Below are positions 9,701-20,660 of a stretch of 64,000 nt of DNA, in pieces. Source of the DNA: Cystobasidiopsis lactophilus. Taxonomy: Eukaryota; Basidiomycota; Agaricostilbomycetes; Agaricostilbales; Chionosphaeraceae. How positions within the stretch are numbered: position 1 is the first letter of the stretch; the number at the start of each line of letters is the position of its first letter. The stretch covers positions 3,965,631 through 4,029,630 of the forward strand of contig BCIO01000001.1 in assembly GCA_001599975.1 (NCBI GenBank). The letters run 5' to 3'. Position numbers and translations under genes: made by a program. The notes under the pieces were generated by a model. It saw only the letters and a program-made list of their open reading frames with translations. It was not told the origin of the DNA and made no database searches.

Positions 9701-12525
9701 CTCGCTCGCGCTCTTTACGCTGACTGCCAGGTCGTCATTCTTGACGTAAGCTTCTCGGGCCCAATCGCCTGGCTCTTTGTTGAGTATGCGCGCAGGATGT
9801 GTTCTCGGCATTGGACCAAGTCACGGTCAGTCACTTCACGACCCTTTCCTGACGTTCATTCTAGATACTGATTATAGCGAACAGGAAGAGCACTGCTTCA
9901 ACGCGCTCTTCGGGGAGCGAGGCCTTCTAAGAGGCAAAACTGTCATAATGGCGACCAACGACGGCGAGCCCTCTCTCCTCTGCATGGCGCTCGNATCACC
10001 TTGTTTAACATACNAACGCAGTCAAGCGCTTTCACCGTGCTGAACATATCTGGTTCGTTGCCAACGGCACCATCGCCGCCACCGGAACTTGCAAGGTCCT
10101 TGTGGATACCTGTCCCGCTTTTCGGTCCCTCATCGACATTCCAAATTTGCGAACTCAAAAGCAGCTGGTGGCTGCCAAACCCGACGGCCTTGGCAGCCAC
10201 CTCGGAGTCGACGGGGGACTTGATGATAGCCTGGCTCGGGAAGCAGCGGAAGAGGCGGCAGCCATCCACTCTTCNAGCTCNTTGCCNGCNNTCANGACAT
10301 GGNTCAAGCTCATGGGGNTCAAAAATTGCTTGCTGACAGCTAGTGAGCTACCCGCCACTTCACATTGCAAATCTGTTTTGACTCCGCAAGCTCAGTCACC
10401 GATATTCTGGCGTGGCCACTATTCCAGATCGGTTTCTTGCTTTACGTCAATGGCTGGATTAGCAACGCAAACCGGCTGCCGGGCGTCTGGGTGGGAGGAC
10501 TCATTGTCCTATCGCTCTTTTACGTGTTCCTGGCCATGTCCTTTTGGGTGCGTTTGGTTTTAAGTGCTTCAAATCTCATTTTAATGACGCTATGTAGGCC
10601 ATGATGCTTGTATACTCGCCAATCCACGCCACTCGATTATTTCACAGACAGCAAACTCGCGGCCTTTTCAATGTACGGGCGTCTTGGTTCCAGGAGCACA
10701 CTGTTGGCTTTGTCCTCAATCGGTACGCTTTCCTTCTTCGGGCACCCCGCAAGCGTTGAATCTGCCACCAGCTTTTCGTCCGATTTTTTCCTGGTCCAAA
10801 CGGAATTCAGCTTTCATGGTGAGCGGCGAAGCGCTCTATTTTGGACCTGTTACCATGGTCTCATGCGTTTTGTCCCGCAAGTCATAAACGTTACAGAGCC
10901 TATGCTCTACTTAGTTAGCATGGCTGTTATCGACATTCTCGCAAACCCTTGGAATGCTTTGGTGGTCTTCTCCTTTGTGCTGTTCATCGAGGGAGCTCGC
11001 CGATTCTATGGTCGCACAAGCAAACAGGTTCGTTTCGGTGCTCCACTGATGAGTGGCCGCTGCTAATGAGTCCTGCGCGCAGCTCCGGGAGCTTGAAGCG
11101 GCCACTCGCACTCCCGTGTACACTTCGGCCTCGGAGAGTAAATTTCAAAGCAATTCCTCCCGAGCTTCACTCAATATCTGACAGTTTCTGATTCGGGTGC
11201 ACTGGTCATCATACGCAGCTTTGAGAAGCAAGCCCGTTTGATTGGATCGGCCACTCGAGCGATCGACCAAAGCAACGCGCCCTTCTACCTGCTGAGAGTC
11301 TGCCGTGTCTGGTGCACGCTATTTGGTGGCTGCTACAACATCGTCCTGACGGCGGCAATGGTCTTTCTGGCCGTAGGATCGCCACTCGGCTCGACCAACC
11401 TGACTGCGCTGGCAATAATTCAGACGCTTAACCTCACGCACACCATGACATTTTTACTCACGAGCGCAGGTCATAAACGTACTTTTACCGAGAGCTGGCT
11501 GATGCTGGCCAACAGGTGACGGATGTGGAGATCAACGCCGTGTCTGTGGAGCGCTGCCGAGCCATCGCTGAACTACCGCCAGAAGACCCGGAAGTCGACT
11601 CTTTGGAAAGGCGCCTGCTTCAGTCTGACCAAAGCGTTGTTCAAAATGGCCATATTGTCTTCCATGCCGTGTCCCTCCGCTACAGTGCAACTGCGCCTCT
11701 TGCCCTGCGTGATCTGTCCTTCGACGTTCCAGCGGGTACCAAGATTGGTATTTGCGGAAGAACGGGCTCCGGAAAGAGCTCCATGCTCTCTACACTGTTC
11801 AGGATGGTCGAGATTGAGGACGGCTCCATCGAGATCGATGGCAAAGACATCCGCACGGTCGACCGCTTCACTCTTAGAGACTGCATGTGTGAGTAGATAT
11901 GACCATCCTTAAAATCTATCGCTCAAGAGACCTGGAGCAGCCATCGTCCCACAAGAGCCAGTGATCGTCGCCTTGACTTTGCGAGAGAATATCGACCCGG
12001 AAGGGCTCGCCACCGACGTGGAAATATGGGAAGCCCTGGAAAAGACCCATGTAAGAGTTTTGCGTGACCTCTGCATACGTCTCTAATTGCAAAGCTTCAG
12101 TGCAAAGACTTTGTGTCCGAGTTGCCTGGCCAGCTCGACCACGAGGTCCCAGTCAACGCCGCCTCTCTCTCGCGCGGTCAAATCCAGCTCATTGCACTGG
12201 CGCGAGCATTCTTGCGCAAGCGAAAAATCCTCTGCCTGGACGAGGCCTCGGCGTCGGTCGACTTTGCCACCGACCACGCCATCCAGAAGACTCTCCGCTC
12301 CGCTTTCAACGACTGCACTATGGTCGTTGTGGCTCACAGAATATCGTGTGTATGCTTCTATGTCTATACTCGCCGACTAATCGCGAAGGACCCAGGACGA
12401 TCATCGACATGGACCTCGTGCTGGTATTGGACAAGGGGCGCGTCGTTGAGCAGGGCAAGCCGGAGGACCTGCTCCACGTTGAAGACGGCTACTTTAGGCG
12501 GCTTGCAGGGGAACTCGAGCCGTGA
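6798..12525 (+). CDS. ABCC (MRP-type) ABC transporter, copy A
   Basis: Full-length ABC exporter of subfamily C, expected in the vacuolar or plasma membrane and in general moving glutathione or other organic-anion conjugates. Exons: 6798-7136, 7193-7611, 7676-7804, 7848-7954, 8007-8029, 8083-8133, 8197-8219, 8274-8399, 8463-8610, 8662-8682, 8732-8864, 8911-9029, 9085-9113, 9166-9745, 9796-9825, 9885-9963, 10022-10342, 10396-10547, 10598-10722, 10772-10818, 10882-11027, 11083-11137, 11185-11465, 11516-11888, 11941-12050, 12101-12345, 12396-12525; 1446 residues. Layout: N-terminal TMD0, TMD1, NBD1 (Walker A GAGKST, signature [15 protein letters not shown], Walker B VVILDDVFSALD), TMD2, NBD2 ([42 protein letters not shown]). 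Three introns use GC donors. About 20 scattered N bases fall between 7360 and 10319. The frame closes throughout, so it is not an obvious pseudogene. Confidence 0.88.
8220..8273 (+). other. GC-AG intron in ABCC copy A (first)
   Basis: Donor GCAAGC, acceptor GGGTTTAG, with a TTCTAAC branch site about 20 bases upstream. Splicing joins AT to G, giving [12 protein letters not shown], which aligns without gaps to [13 protein letters not shown] in copy B, where the same intron (14144-14199) has a normal GT donor. Confidence 0.75.
9964..10021 (+). other. GC-AG intron in ABCC copy A (second, shared with copy B)
   Basis: Donor GCGAGC and acceptor ACGCAG, phase 1 after MATND; the product continues VKRFHRAEH. 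Copy B has a GC-AG intron at the same codon and phase (15964-16018). Two N bases lie inside the intron. Confidence 0.75.
11466..11515 (+). other. GC-AG intron in ABCC copy A (third)
   Basis: Donor GCAGGT, acceptor CCAACAG, phase 0. A GT donor three bases further on would shift the frame. With the GC donor TMTFLLTS joins [11 protein letters not shown], matching LMSFVLRD + [11 protein letters not shown] of copy B residue for residue. Confidence 0.65.
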
Positions 12526-12813
12526 TTGCAATCTGAAAAGGTTCGCCACTCCTTCGCCCGCCTCGGCGAGCGAGATTATGGCGGCCAATGGCTCCTTCGA
12601 TCCCCTTCGATCCTCCTCGCCATCTGCCCGCTGTGTTTTTTTTTGTGGATTAATTGCACTGCACGACACTGCTGAATTGTGCTTGAAGGGCCCAGAGATG
12701 AACAGCGAGGGGAAGGACTGCTCCCAAGCACCGGTTCTTGAGACGCCGGGACCAGAAAGACCGGAGTGCTCTCGGTTGCAACTCCCTCCTCCTGCTCGGT
12801 CAACAATTTAGTC

Positions 12814-15800
12814 ATGGTTTGCCGCCATGAGTGGTCATTCGAAGAAGGCCCTCTGTCCCGATGCCGTGTCGACTTCAACCTGCGCTTCGAAGTGGCAGTC
12901 TTGGGCTTGCTGCCTACTTGCCTCCTGCTGTCGGCTGCTGCCACGAGGATGTTATATGTTTGCCGACATTGGCCGGAGAATCCAGCCAGACCACTTTCGA
13001 GGGCGTGCTTCTTGAAGCTCGATGTGGCCGGCAGCCTCTTCGTCTCAGCGCTTCTGCAACTTGTTGCCTGGTCCCTACTTCAACATCAGCACCAAGAGTA
13101 CTACTCTAGATTGGCGGTGTCCTACTTTGCTCTCAAAGCTGCTGCCAATGTGAGTTCCGCCTCCCTCTCTATCCATTTCCGAAACGCTGTCCGCGCGAAG
13201 TTCTGAGACAAGGCTTCCGACCTTCGCAGGGCACTCTCTTGGTATGGCTGGCCCTTGAGCAGGCCTGCGCCTTTCAGACCACCCACTTGCTTGCCAGCCT
13301 TGTCTTCTTGCAAATAGCTTGCGATGCCGTCAAAATTCAGACGTTTGCCCTCTTGGACTTCCATCAAGGCCACAGATTCTTCTTTGGAGCTCTCGTTGCC
13401 AACTTTTCTTTAGCATGCTTGCTCTTCCTCGCCGAGCAGCTCTTCCTGGACACCATTGTACCCACTCCTCGCAGCTTTGTGTCTGAAGTCTTCTTGGCTT
13501 GGTTTTGGAAAATCATTCTCAAGGTACGAGGCTGCTAGGAGTCACCACTGCACTGTTGGCGTAGATAAGAGCATGCGCTTTGCAGGGTTACAAGCACACA
13601 TTTAACGTTGAAGAACTGCCGAAGGTGCTAGGACCCTCGGACACCAACTTCGAGACCTTCCAACGCGTTTGGATCAAGCATAATAAAACTGGAAAAGCGC
13701 ATCTCTTCTTCGCCCTGCTATGGTCTTTCAAGTGGCAGGTCGTTGTGCCCGTCGCCCTCGCCATTTGCCAAGGTGTCTGGATAGGCACTCTCCCTTTGGT
13801 CCTAAAGGCGCTCCTGAACTATATCGAGTGAATGATTCCAGTCCCAAGTATTGGTTCAATTCCTGTTGACCCGTCGGTCCGAACAGCTCGAAGGAGACCG
13901 GGGACCCCCAATCGAATCTCACCGGCTGGTTCATCGCGCTGGCCTACAGTTTACTCACGATTCTCTACGTCTTGACCGTAACTGGTTCATCAAACCTGTC
14001 CTACCGGCTTGGAGCCATGTTTCGAGGGGTATTGTGGGTCTCACCCCCTGGAAACTCCAAACTCGGCGCTCATGCAGCATGGTCTCGACTTTCAGGATGC
14101 AAGCAATATACCGCAAGGCGCTGGTCATCTCAAAGCATGCTATGTGAGACTTCTCTTCCTTAGGCCCCTCCCCTTCTCATGAAATGCTGGCTTTTCAAGG
14201 GACACCGACGTTGGTCCCGGCAAGCTTACGTCTTATATGAGTGTCGATCTCGAGCGCATCACTTTCGTTTTTGATGTTCGGTTATGCTCTTACTCGATCA
14301 AAAAACACGCTCATAGGGGAATACAGGTTCCTTGCGAAGTCATTCAACTTTTAGTGTCCTACATTATCGGCTTGCTGTAGGTTGAATCGCTGGATGTCAC
14401 CTTTGTAATTGAATGTGAGAGCTCAAACAGCATTATATGGCACGAACTCAACCTGGCAGCCTTCTTAGGAACGGGGACTTGTGTGTTGCTTGCGATTGGG
14501 TCACTCCCCTTTACTGCAAGCTGGTCATCCGTTGCCCAAGACAAATGGTCCGATTGCACTGACCGTAGGGTTCGGCTGGTGAGTAGACATGTCTGGTGCC
14601 GGCAACAACGCACATACAATGATTTGTCTCCAGATTGCCACCGTGCTCAACTGCGTGAGGCTTTCTTCGCCGACCCTACAACGGCGACTTTAAGCTTCTC
14701 TCAGATAAACGGTGTCAAAAGAGCCGCCTATGAGAGAGTGATTGCCCAAAAGTATCTTGCTTTGCGAGCCAAAGAAGTAAGGCCAAAGCGCTGTCTGCAA
14801 AATTTAAGACTCACAACCCCATTCAGCTCAAAGCTATGGCTCACTACCGGATGCACTGGCTCGTCAATGGCCTAGGACACAACGTAGGCAGCTTTCAAGA
14901 TGCTCCCGCCTCACTGACCGCTCAGGGAATACAGGGCACATTTTGCGTATTCCGCATCGTCTGTCTTTCTGCTTACGCCTTGTCGCCGCACTCCGACTTC
15001 AGTCGCACTCCCATATTTGTGGCCTTGGCCGTTCTCAGCAGCTGGATGGCTAGTTTCTTCGATGTGAGGAACGTTTCGTGGAGTGGGTTGCGGTTTGGCT
15101 GAAGTCTTCTTAGGTCGTCTGGCGGTACGGTCAAACGTGAGCTTATAGCAACTGAAGATGGCAGCGCTGACTCTGCCGTGGCAGACTGTCTGCTGCCTCC
15201 AGCTTTGGGCGCATCCAGGCCTATCTGCTTTTGCCGGAGATTGAAGGAGCTGGCCCGGACATAAGCTATCCTCCAGGCGAAGAGGAGAAGTCTGCCGCCG
15301 CAGTTTCCTTCAGCAATGTGGACATTGGTATTGGCGGCAAGCAGATCCTAAGCGGCCTGCAGGTTAAGGCTGTGGCTGGAGGTCTCAACATCGTGACTGG
15401 CCTCACCGGGTGTGGCAAATCCACCTTCCTGTCGGCAGTTCTTGGCGAATGCGACGTCTTAAATGGTTACCTCAACGTCGATCGCTCGCGACCAATCGCC
15501 TTCTGCAGCCAAGAGCCCTTTATCCGAGTGAACCTATCCATCCGTGACAACATTTTGTTCGAGCTACCGATGAGTTTTCAGCGCTACGAGGCTGTCGTTC
15601 GAGCCTGTGCTCTCGACGTTGATTTTGGAGAGTGCGTTGCGCCTTATGTGCCTTATGTGCGCCCCGATCAGCTAAGGCCGACTTATTTGCAGATTCGAGC
15701 TCAAAGACCTCCACCAAGCTCAAGGCCTCTCTGGCGGTCAGCGAAGCCGCGTGGCACTCGCTAGGGCCCTCTACGCCAACACAAGCCTCCTGCTGCTGGA

Positions 15801-18430
15801 TGTGAGGTTCAAGTTGTGAGGCTATTGCTCAGACTGAACCCCATTTGGCTGCAGGACGTCTTTTCGGCTGTTGATCCGATCACGGAAGACCAATGTTTCG
15901 AGGCACTCTTTGGCACCTCTGGGCTGCTCTGTGGTAAGACAGTGCTCATGGCATCCAACGACGGCAAGTTTTGGTTTTGTCGTTAGATTTGCGGCTGAGG
16001 TCGCAATGTGGTTCTTAGTCAAGCGATTCCACCGCGCGGACCACATTATCTTTATGAACAAGGGCTCTGTCGAAATTGAGGGCAGCTACACACATCTTAT
16101 GGAGACTTCAGCTGCTTTTGCCAACCTTGTGACCGTTCAACAACTTCGCCATCAGCGGGGCATCGAGCTTCTTCAGGAAGTGCACGTCAACAACCTGGCT
16201 GCAGTCAATGCCCTCTCCGCCCTGTCCCTCATGGGTGAAGGCGAAGACGCTAGCAACGTGGACGCTTCAGCTTGGCGTGCTATCGCGACTTGGGTGCTGT
16301 CGGCGGGTCCGAGAAGGCTCATTCAAGCTGTCATCACTTGCTTATGTGCTTGGCCGTGCTTTCAAATTGGATTCTTGATCTACGCCCAAGAGTGGGTCAG
16401 CCAGCACAACTCTCCTTCGGCATTGTGGGTCGGAGGGCTTGTCGCTTTATCGGTCTTCTACCTCCTTGCGGCTGCCGCGTGGTGGCAAATCAATCTTATC
16501 GAGTTCCCGGTTTATACGGCCCGAAGAATGCACGTCAAGCAGCTGCACGGCCTCCTGAACGTCGGCGCAGGATTCTTCTTGACCCACTCCATTGGCTACT
16601 GCTTGAATCGTTTCAGCACAGACACCTACATGGCAGAGGTGGAGTTCGCCAGTGATGTACTCTTCATCATCCAAGATCAAGCCTGCTTGGTGTCCGCGTC
16701 GATCTTGGCTGTCACCGGAAATCACTGGGCGGCTTTGATCGCCTTTCAATTCCTTGTGTTTATCGACTTATCGAGGCGCTTCTACGGAAGAACTTCGAAG
16801 CAGGTATGCAAGAGTGTTGGCCAGACTGACGACTGAAGCTGAGACTCTAGGCAGCTTCGGGGTCTGGAAAACTCGTACAAAGTCAGTGTCGATATTGCCC
16901 TGAAAAGAACACCCTAGAGTGGTCCACTCACGAAAATCGAGTTTGCAGACGCCAATCTACTCCTCTTGCTCAGAGAGTACGAACATCTCGTTCTTTATCA
17001 ATGTCCCTCTTTCACCCGCGTTTGGCGCACAGTTTCCGATTCCGGCGCTCTGGTTATAATCCGCGCGTTCAAGAGACAGGATAAACTCTTGCAGGCTGCG
17101 ACGCGCGCCATCGACGAGTCGAGCTCGCCTTTCTGCTTGATGCGCCTGGCGCAAGTTTGGCTCAGCAGCTTTGGCGGCATCTATAACTGCCTGCTCACGG
17201 TGGTGTTGAGCTGCCTGGCAGTTAGTACGGCCAGCTCCAACTCATCATTACTGGCACTTGGGCTCATTCAAACGCTTGACTTGACGTTTGTAAGGCGCTC
17301 GCAAGCTAGATCTGGGGTTAAACTCAATGTTGCCTCGCAGCTCATGAGCTTTGTCTTGAGAGACGTACGTCAGGTTCGAGGATCCATTTGGCGATGCTTG
17401 ATTAGAAGTTCTGCAGCTTACCAACGCCGAGGTCAACACTGTATCGGTCAATCGAATCTTGGAGGTGGCAAATCTTCCCCCAGAAGAGGCAGGGATCGAT
17501 TGTGTTGATCGCCCCCCGCTTTCCAAAGAGAATCCTCTGATCACTCATGGAGCCATCCGCTTCAACGGGGTGTGCTTGCGCTACTCGCCTACTGGCCCGT
17601 TGGCTCTGCGGCAACTGGACTTCAACATCCCTCCTGGCACCAAGGTCGGCATCTGCGGTCGAACGGGTTCTGGAAAGAGCTCTACCCTGTCAACGCTGTT
17701 CAGGATGGCCGAAATCGAAGAGGGATCCATTGAGATCGACGGGAAGGACATTCGCACTATGGATCGCTTCACACTTCGAGAGTCCATGTGTGAGTTGACT
17801 TCCCTCTGCTCTTCTTCAATGCATCTCACGATCAAATTTCCAGCCATCGTACCCCAAGAGCCCGTCGTCCTCGCTCTGACTCTGCGGGAGAACATCGATC
17901 CTGAGGGCGACGCCACCGACGTTGAAATCTGGGAAGCCCTCGAGCAAACTCATGTGAGTCCTACCCCTTGAACGCTGTTGGGCGCCCGAGACGTTGGGAA
18001 TGTCACGACAGTGCAAAGATTTTGTGTCCAAGTTGCCTGGTCAGCTCGACCACGAGGTCCCAGTCAACGCCGCCTCTCTCTCGCGTGGTCAACTCCAGCT
18101 CATCGCTCTGGCCCGAGCATTCTTGCGCAAGCGAAAGATCCTCTGCCTGGACGAGGCCTCAGCATCGGTCGACTTTGCCACCGACCAGGCCATCCAAAAG
18201 ACTTTGCGTTCCGCCTTCAACGATTGCACCATGATCGTCGTGGCTCATCGTATCTCGTGAATGCTCTCCACGCTGGCATGCTCTGTGACTCATCGAAGAG
18301 AACCAGTACGATTGTGGACATGGACTTGGTGCTTGTTTTGGACAAGGGGCAAGTGATTGAGCAGGGCAAGCCCGCTGAGTTACTCGCCTTGGACGGGCAT
18401 TTCAGGCGTCTCGCTGGGGAATTGGCATAA
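12814..18430 (+). CDS. ABCC (MRP-type) ABC transporter, copy B
   Basis: Tandem paralogue of the preceding transporter, same strand, starting 288 bases after its stop. Exons: 12814-13149, 13230-13523, 13586-13827, 13887-14033, 14096-14143, 14200-14275, 14327-14376, 14431-14578, 14634-14654, 14705-14776, 14827-14883, 14935-15063, 15114-15136, 15185-15631, 15693-15801, 15855-15963, 16019-16803, 16855-16881, 16949-16976, 17033-17289, 17341-17364, 17417-17789, 17844-17953, 18012-18256, 18307-18430; 1426 residues. Same domain order: TMD0, TMD1, NBD1 (Walker [34 protein letters not shown]), TMD2 (one 785-nt exon where copy A has four introns), NBD2 ([37 protein letters not shown]). NBD1 lacks the H-loop His (MASND), as does copy A. 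Substrate cannot be told. Confidence 0.9.
15964..16018 (+). other. GC-AG intron in ABCC copy B (shared with copy A)
   Basis: Donor GCAAGT, the classic strong GC donor, and acceptor TTCTTAG, phase 1 between MASND and VKRFHRADH. Position and phase match the GC-AG intron 9964-10021 of copy A, so the GC donor probably predates the duplication. Confidence 0.75.
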
Positions 18431-18508
18431 GCGGAAGTGCAATCGCAAATGCAAAGGCTTCTAGAACTCGAGACTTGCACCTTGCTCCGCACGCGCCGAG
18501 GTGGCAAG

Positions 18509-20510
18509 ATGGCGGACGACTTGCTGGCCGACTCGCTGGCCCAGCTGAACCTCTCCCAGTCCAAGCTGCCAACAGAAGTGCAAGTGTTCGTCCAAGAGGC
18601 GTGCCTGCTGCATCGCTACGCCAGGCCGGAAGCCTCGAATTTCGTGTCGGACGCCGAGATTGTGGAGCGCCCAGAGCGAGTGCTGTCGGCTCTCAAGGGC
18701 GTTGCTGGCGCCTGGTCGCGGCTGTCCAATGGCGTGGCGGAGGATCTGAGCAGGGACAAGCTCAAGGGCCGCCCGTTCGACATTGTGTTTTGTTCTGACC
18801 GCCTCGCCCTCGACTCGCCCGCGGTCCGCTTGATCCACGGCGACTACGTGCAGACGCTGTTGGACATGGCCAGCAACGTGCAGGCCAAGCACGACCGGCT
18901 GGAGAGCGAGATCCCTGCCGCTTTGTCCCAAGGCGACTTGTATCTGTGCCCGCAGTCGCTCGAGGCCATTGAGGGCTGCTTGGGAGCTAGCTGCGCGGCG
19001 GTGGACTCTGTGATGGCATCAGGGGGAGTCCGTTTTGTGACCATTCGACCACCGGGTGCGTGTTTGCTGCCCATCGCCAGTCTCTAACGTAACGAGGGCT
19101 GAAGCTCCCTCCGGTTCATAGGCCACCATTGCGGTGAGGACACGCCGTCCGGCTTCTGCTTTGCCAACAATGTCGCGGTAGCTGCAGCACACGCCCACTT
19201 GGCCAAAGACGTCGACAGGGTGCTCATCTTTGACATCGACCTCCATCACGGCAACGGGACGCAGTCCATCGCCTGGTCCATTAATGACGACGCCAACCAT
19301 GTTCCTCCAACACCACGGAGCTCGCCGGGGAAAGGGAAGGAGGCGAAGGAGAGGAAGCGGCGGCCGCTCAAGATGTTTTACAGCTCCCTCCACGACATCC
19401 TCTCGTATCCGTGCGAGGACGGCGACCCCACCCTCGTGGCCAACGCTTCGGTCTCTATCTCCGGCAATCACGGCCAGTTCATCTCCAACGTCCACCTCGA
19501 AACCTACACCTCTGTCGCCCAGTTCTACGCCGACGTCTATCCCAAATATGTCAAGCGCTTGCTCGGGGCGGCCGAAGACTTCTTAAAGAAGACCCAAGCC
19601 GACCCTAGCCGCACCATCTTCTTCATATCAGCCGGTTTGGATGCGTCAGAGCACGAATACCCGTCGATGAGCCGACACGGGCGTCGCGTGCCCACTTCCT
19701 TCTACTCTCGCTTCGCCCAGGACTTGAAGGCGTTCGTCGCTTCCTCGTCGTCCTATGCTCAGCCAGCTCCTAAATCACCGCCGCTCCACATCGTCCCCCG
19801 GATCGTTGGGATTTTGGAAGGTGGCTACAGTGATCGGGCCCTTTCCTCCGGCGTTGCCTCCCTGCTGACGTGCGTGGGCTTCTGGGGGTGCATCGCACTG
19901 GCTGACGTTCATGAGCAGTGGGCTTTGTTCCGAGGGCAAGCCTGCCGTCGAGTGGGATCTGAAGGACGTCCAGCTGCTGGAGAAGGCCTGCTACCCGACG
20001 CCGCCCGCTGTCAAGAAGCCTTTGGCAGACTGGGCGCTCCAAGCCGGTCGGCTGTACGGCTTGCTAGCTAAGGAAGACCGCTCTGCTTGGGACAAGCCGC
20101 CGGCTCGCTCCCGCGAAGCTTCACCATCTGTTCCACTCAGGCCGGTACGCGAGCGGCGCCAGGTCAAAGCCCCGCTCCTTCCTGGCGATCAAACCCCGCC
20201 GCCGGTCGCAGCAGCCAAGAGGATCATGAAAGAGCGAGCGCGAATCGTGACGCCCTCGACCAAAGCAGCCGCCATTCCACTGCCGACTTCGGACGACGAG
20301 AGCCCGCCTTCCCAGCCACCGGCCCTGGTCGTCCGCCATATGAAGCAAGACACTGTTGAACCAATCTCATCGCCAACGATAGTCTTCCCAGCGCCTCAGG
20401 TGGAAGCGAAGCCGGAAGAGGGCAACGAGGAGAACGTGGCAAATCTGGTGGCGGCCCCTGCTCCCGCTCCGGCGCCCATCAAATTTGTATGGAAGGGCGA
20501 ACCCATTTAG
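18509..20510 (+). CDS. HOS3: HOS3-type class II histone deacetylase
   Basis: Zn-dependent lysine deacetylase of the fungal HOS3 group. Exons 18509-19055, 19122-19869 and 19919-20510 give 628 residues. Active-site signs: RPPGHHCGEDTPSGFCFANN with the tandem His (rebuilt across intron 1), FDIDLHHGNGTQ with metal-binding Asp/His, SISGNHGQF, and ISAGLDASEHE. The C-terminal ~170 residues are Pro/Ala-rich and disordered, ending WKGEPI, and may mediate targeting (inference). ATG 18509 (MADDLLADSLAQL) is chosen because the in-frame ATG at 18449 would leave only 18 bases after the ABCC stop. Spacing to that stop is 78 bases, so the promoter must be very short or lie in the transporter gene. Confidence 0.9.
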
Positions 20511-20660
20511 AGCTGCCTTTGCTGCATTATAGACTTTCATCGATTCCCGGAACGCTGGCGCTCGGGTTGCTCAAAATTGGCCAGTCGCTTCTTGATCTCG
20601 CACCATCGCATTCTGCTGATCACATTCTTCGCTGTTGCGCCTCTGCCTTTTGATCTTGTG

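Noticed and set aside
6798-12525. ABCC copy A as a pseudogene, because of many broken frames and N bases.
   Set aside because: When short introns, three of them GC-AG, are removed, all 27 exons join in frame to 1446 residues with intact Walker A/B and signature motifs.
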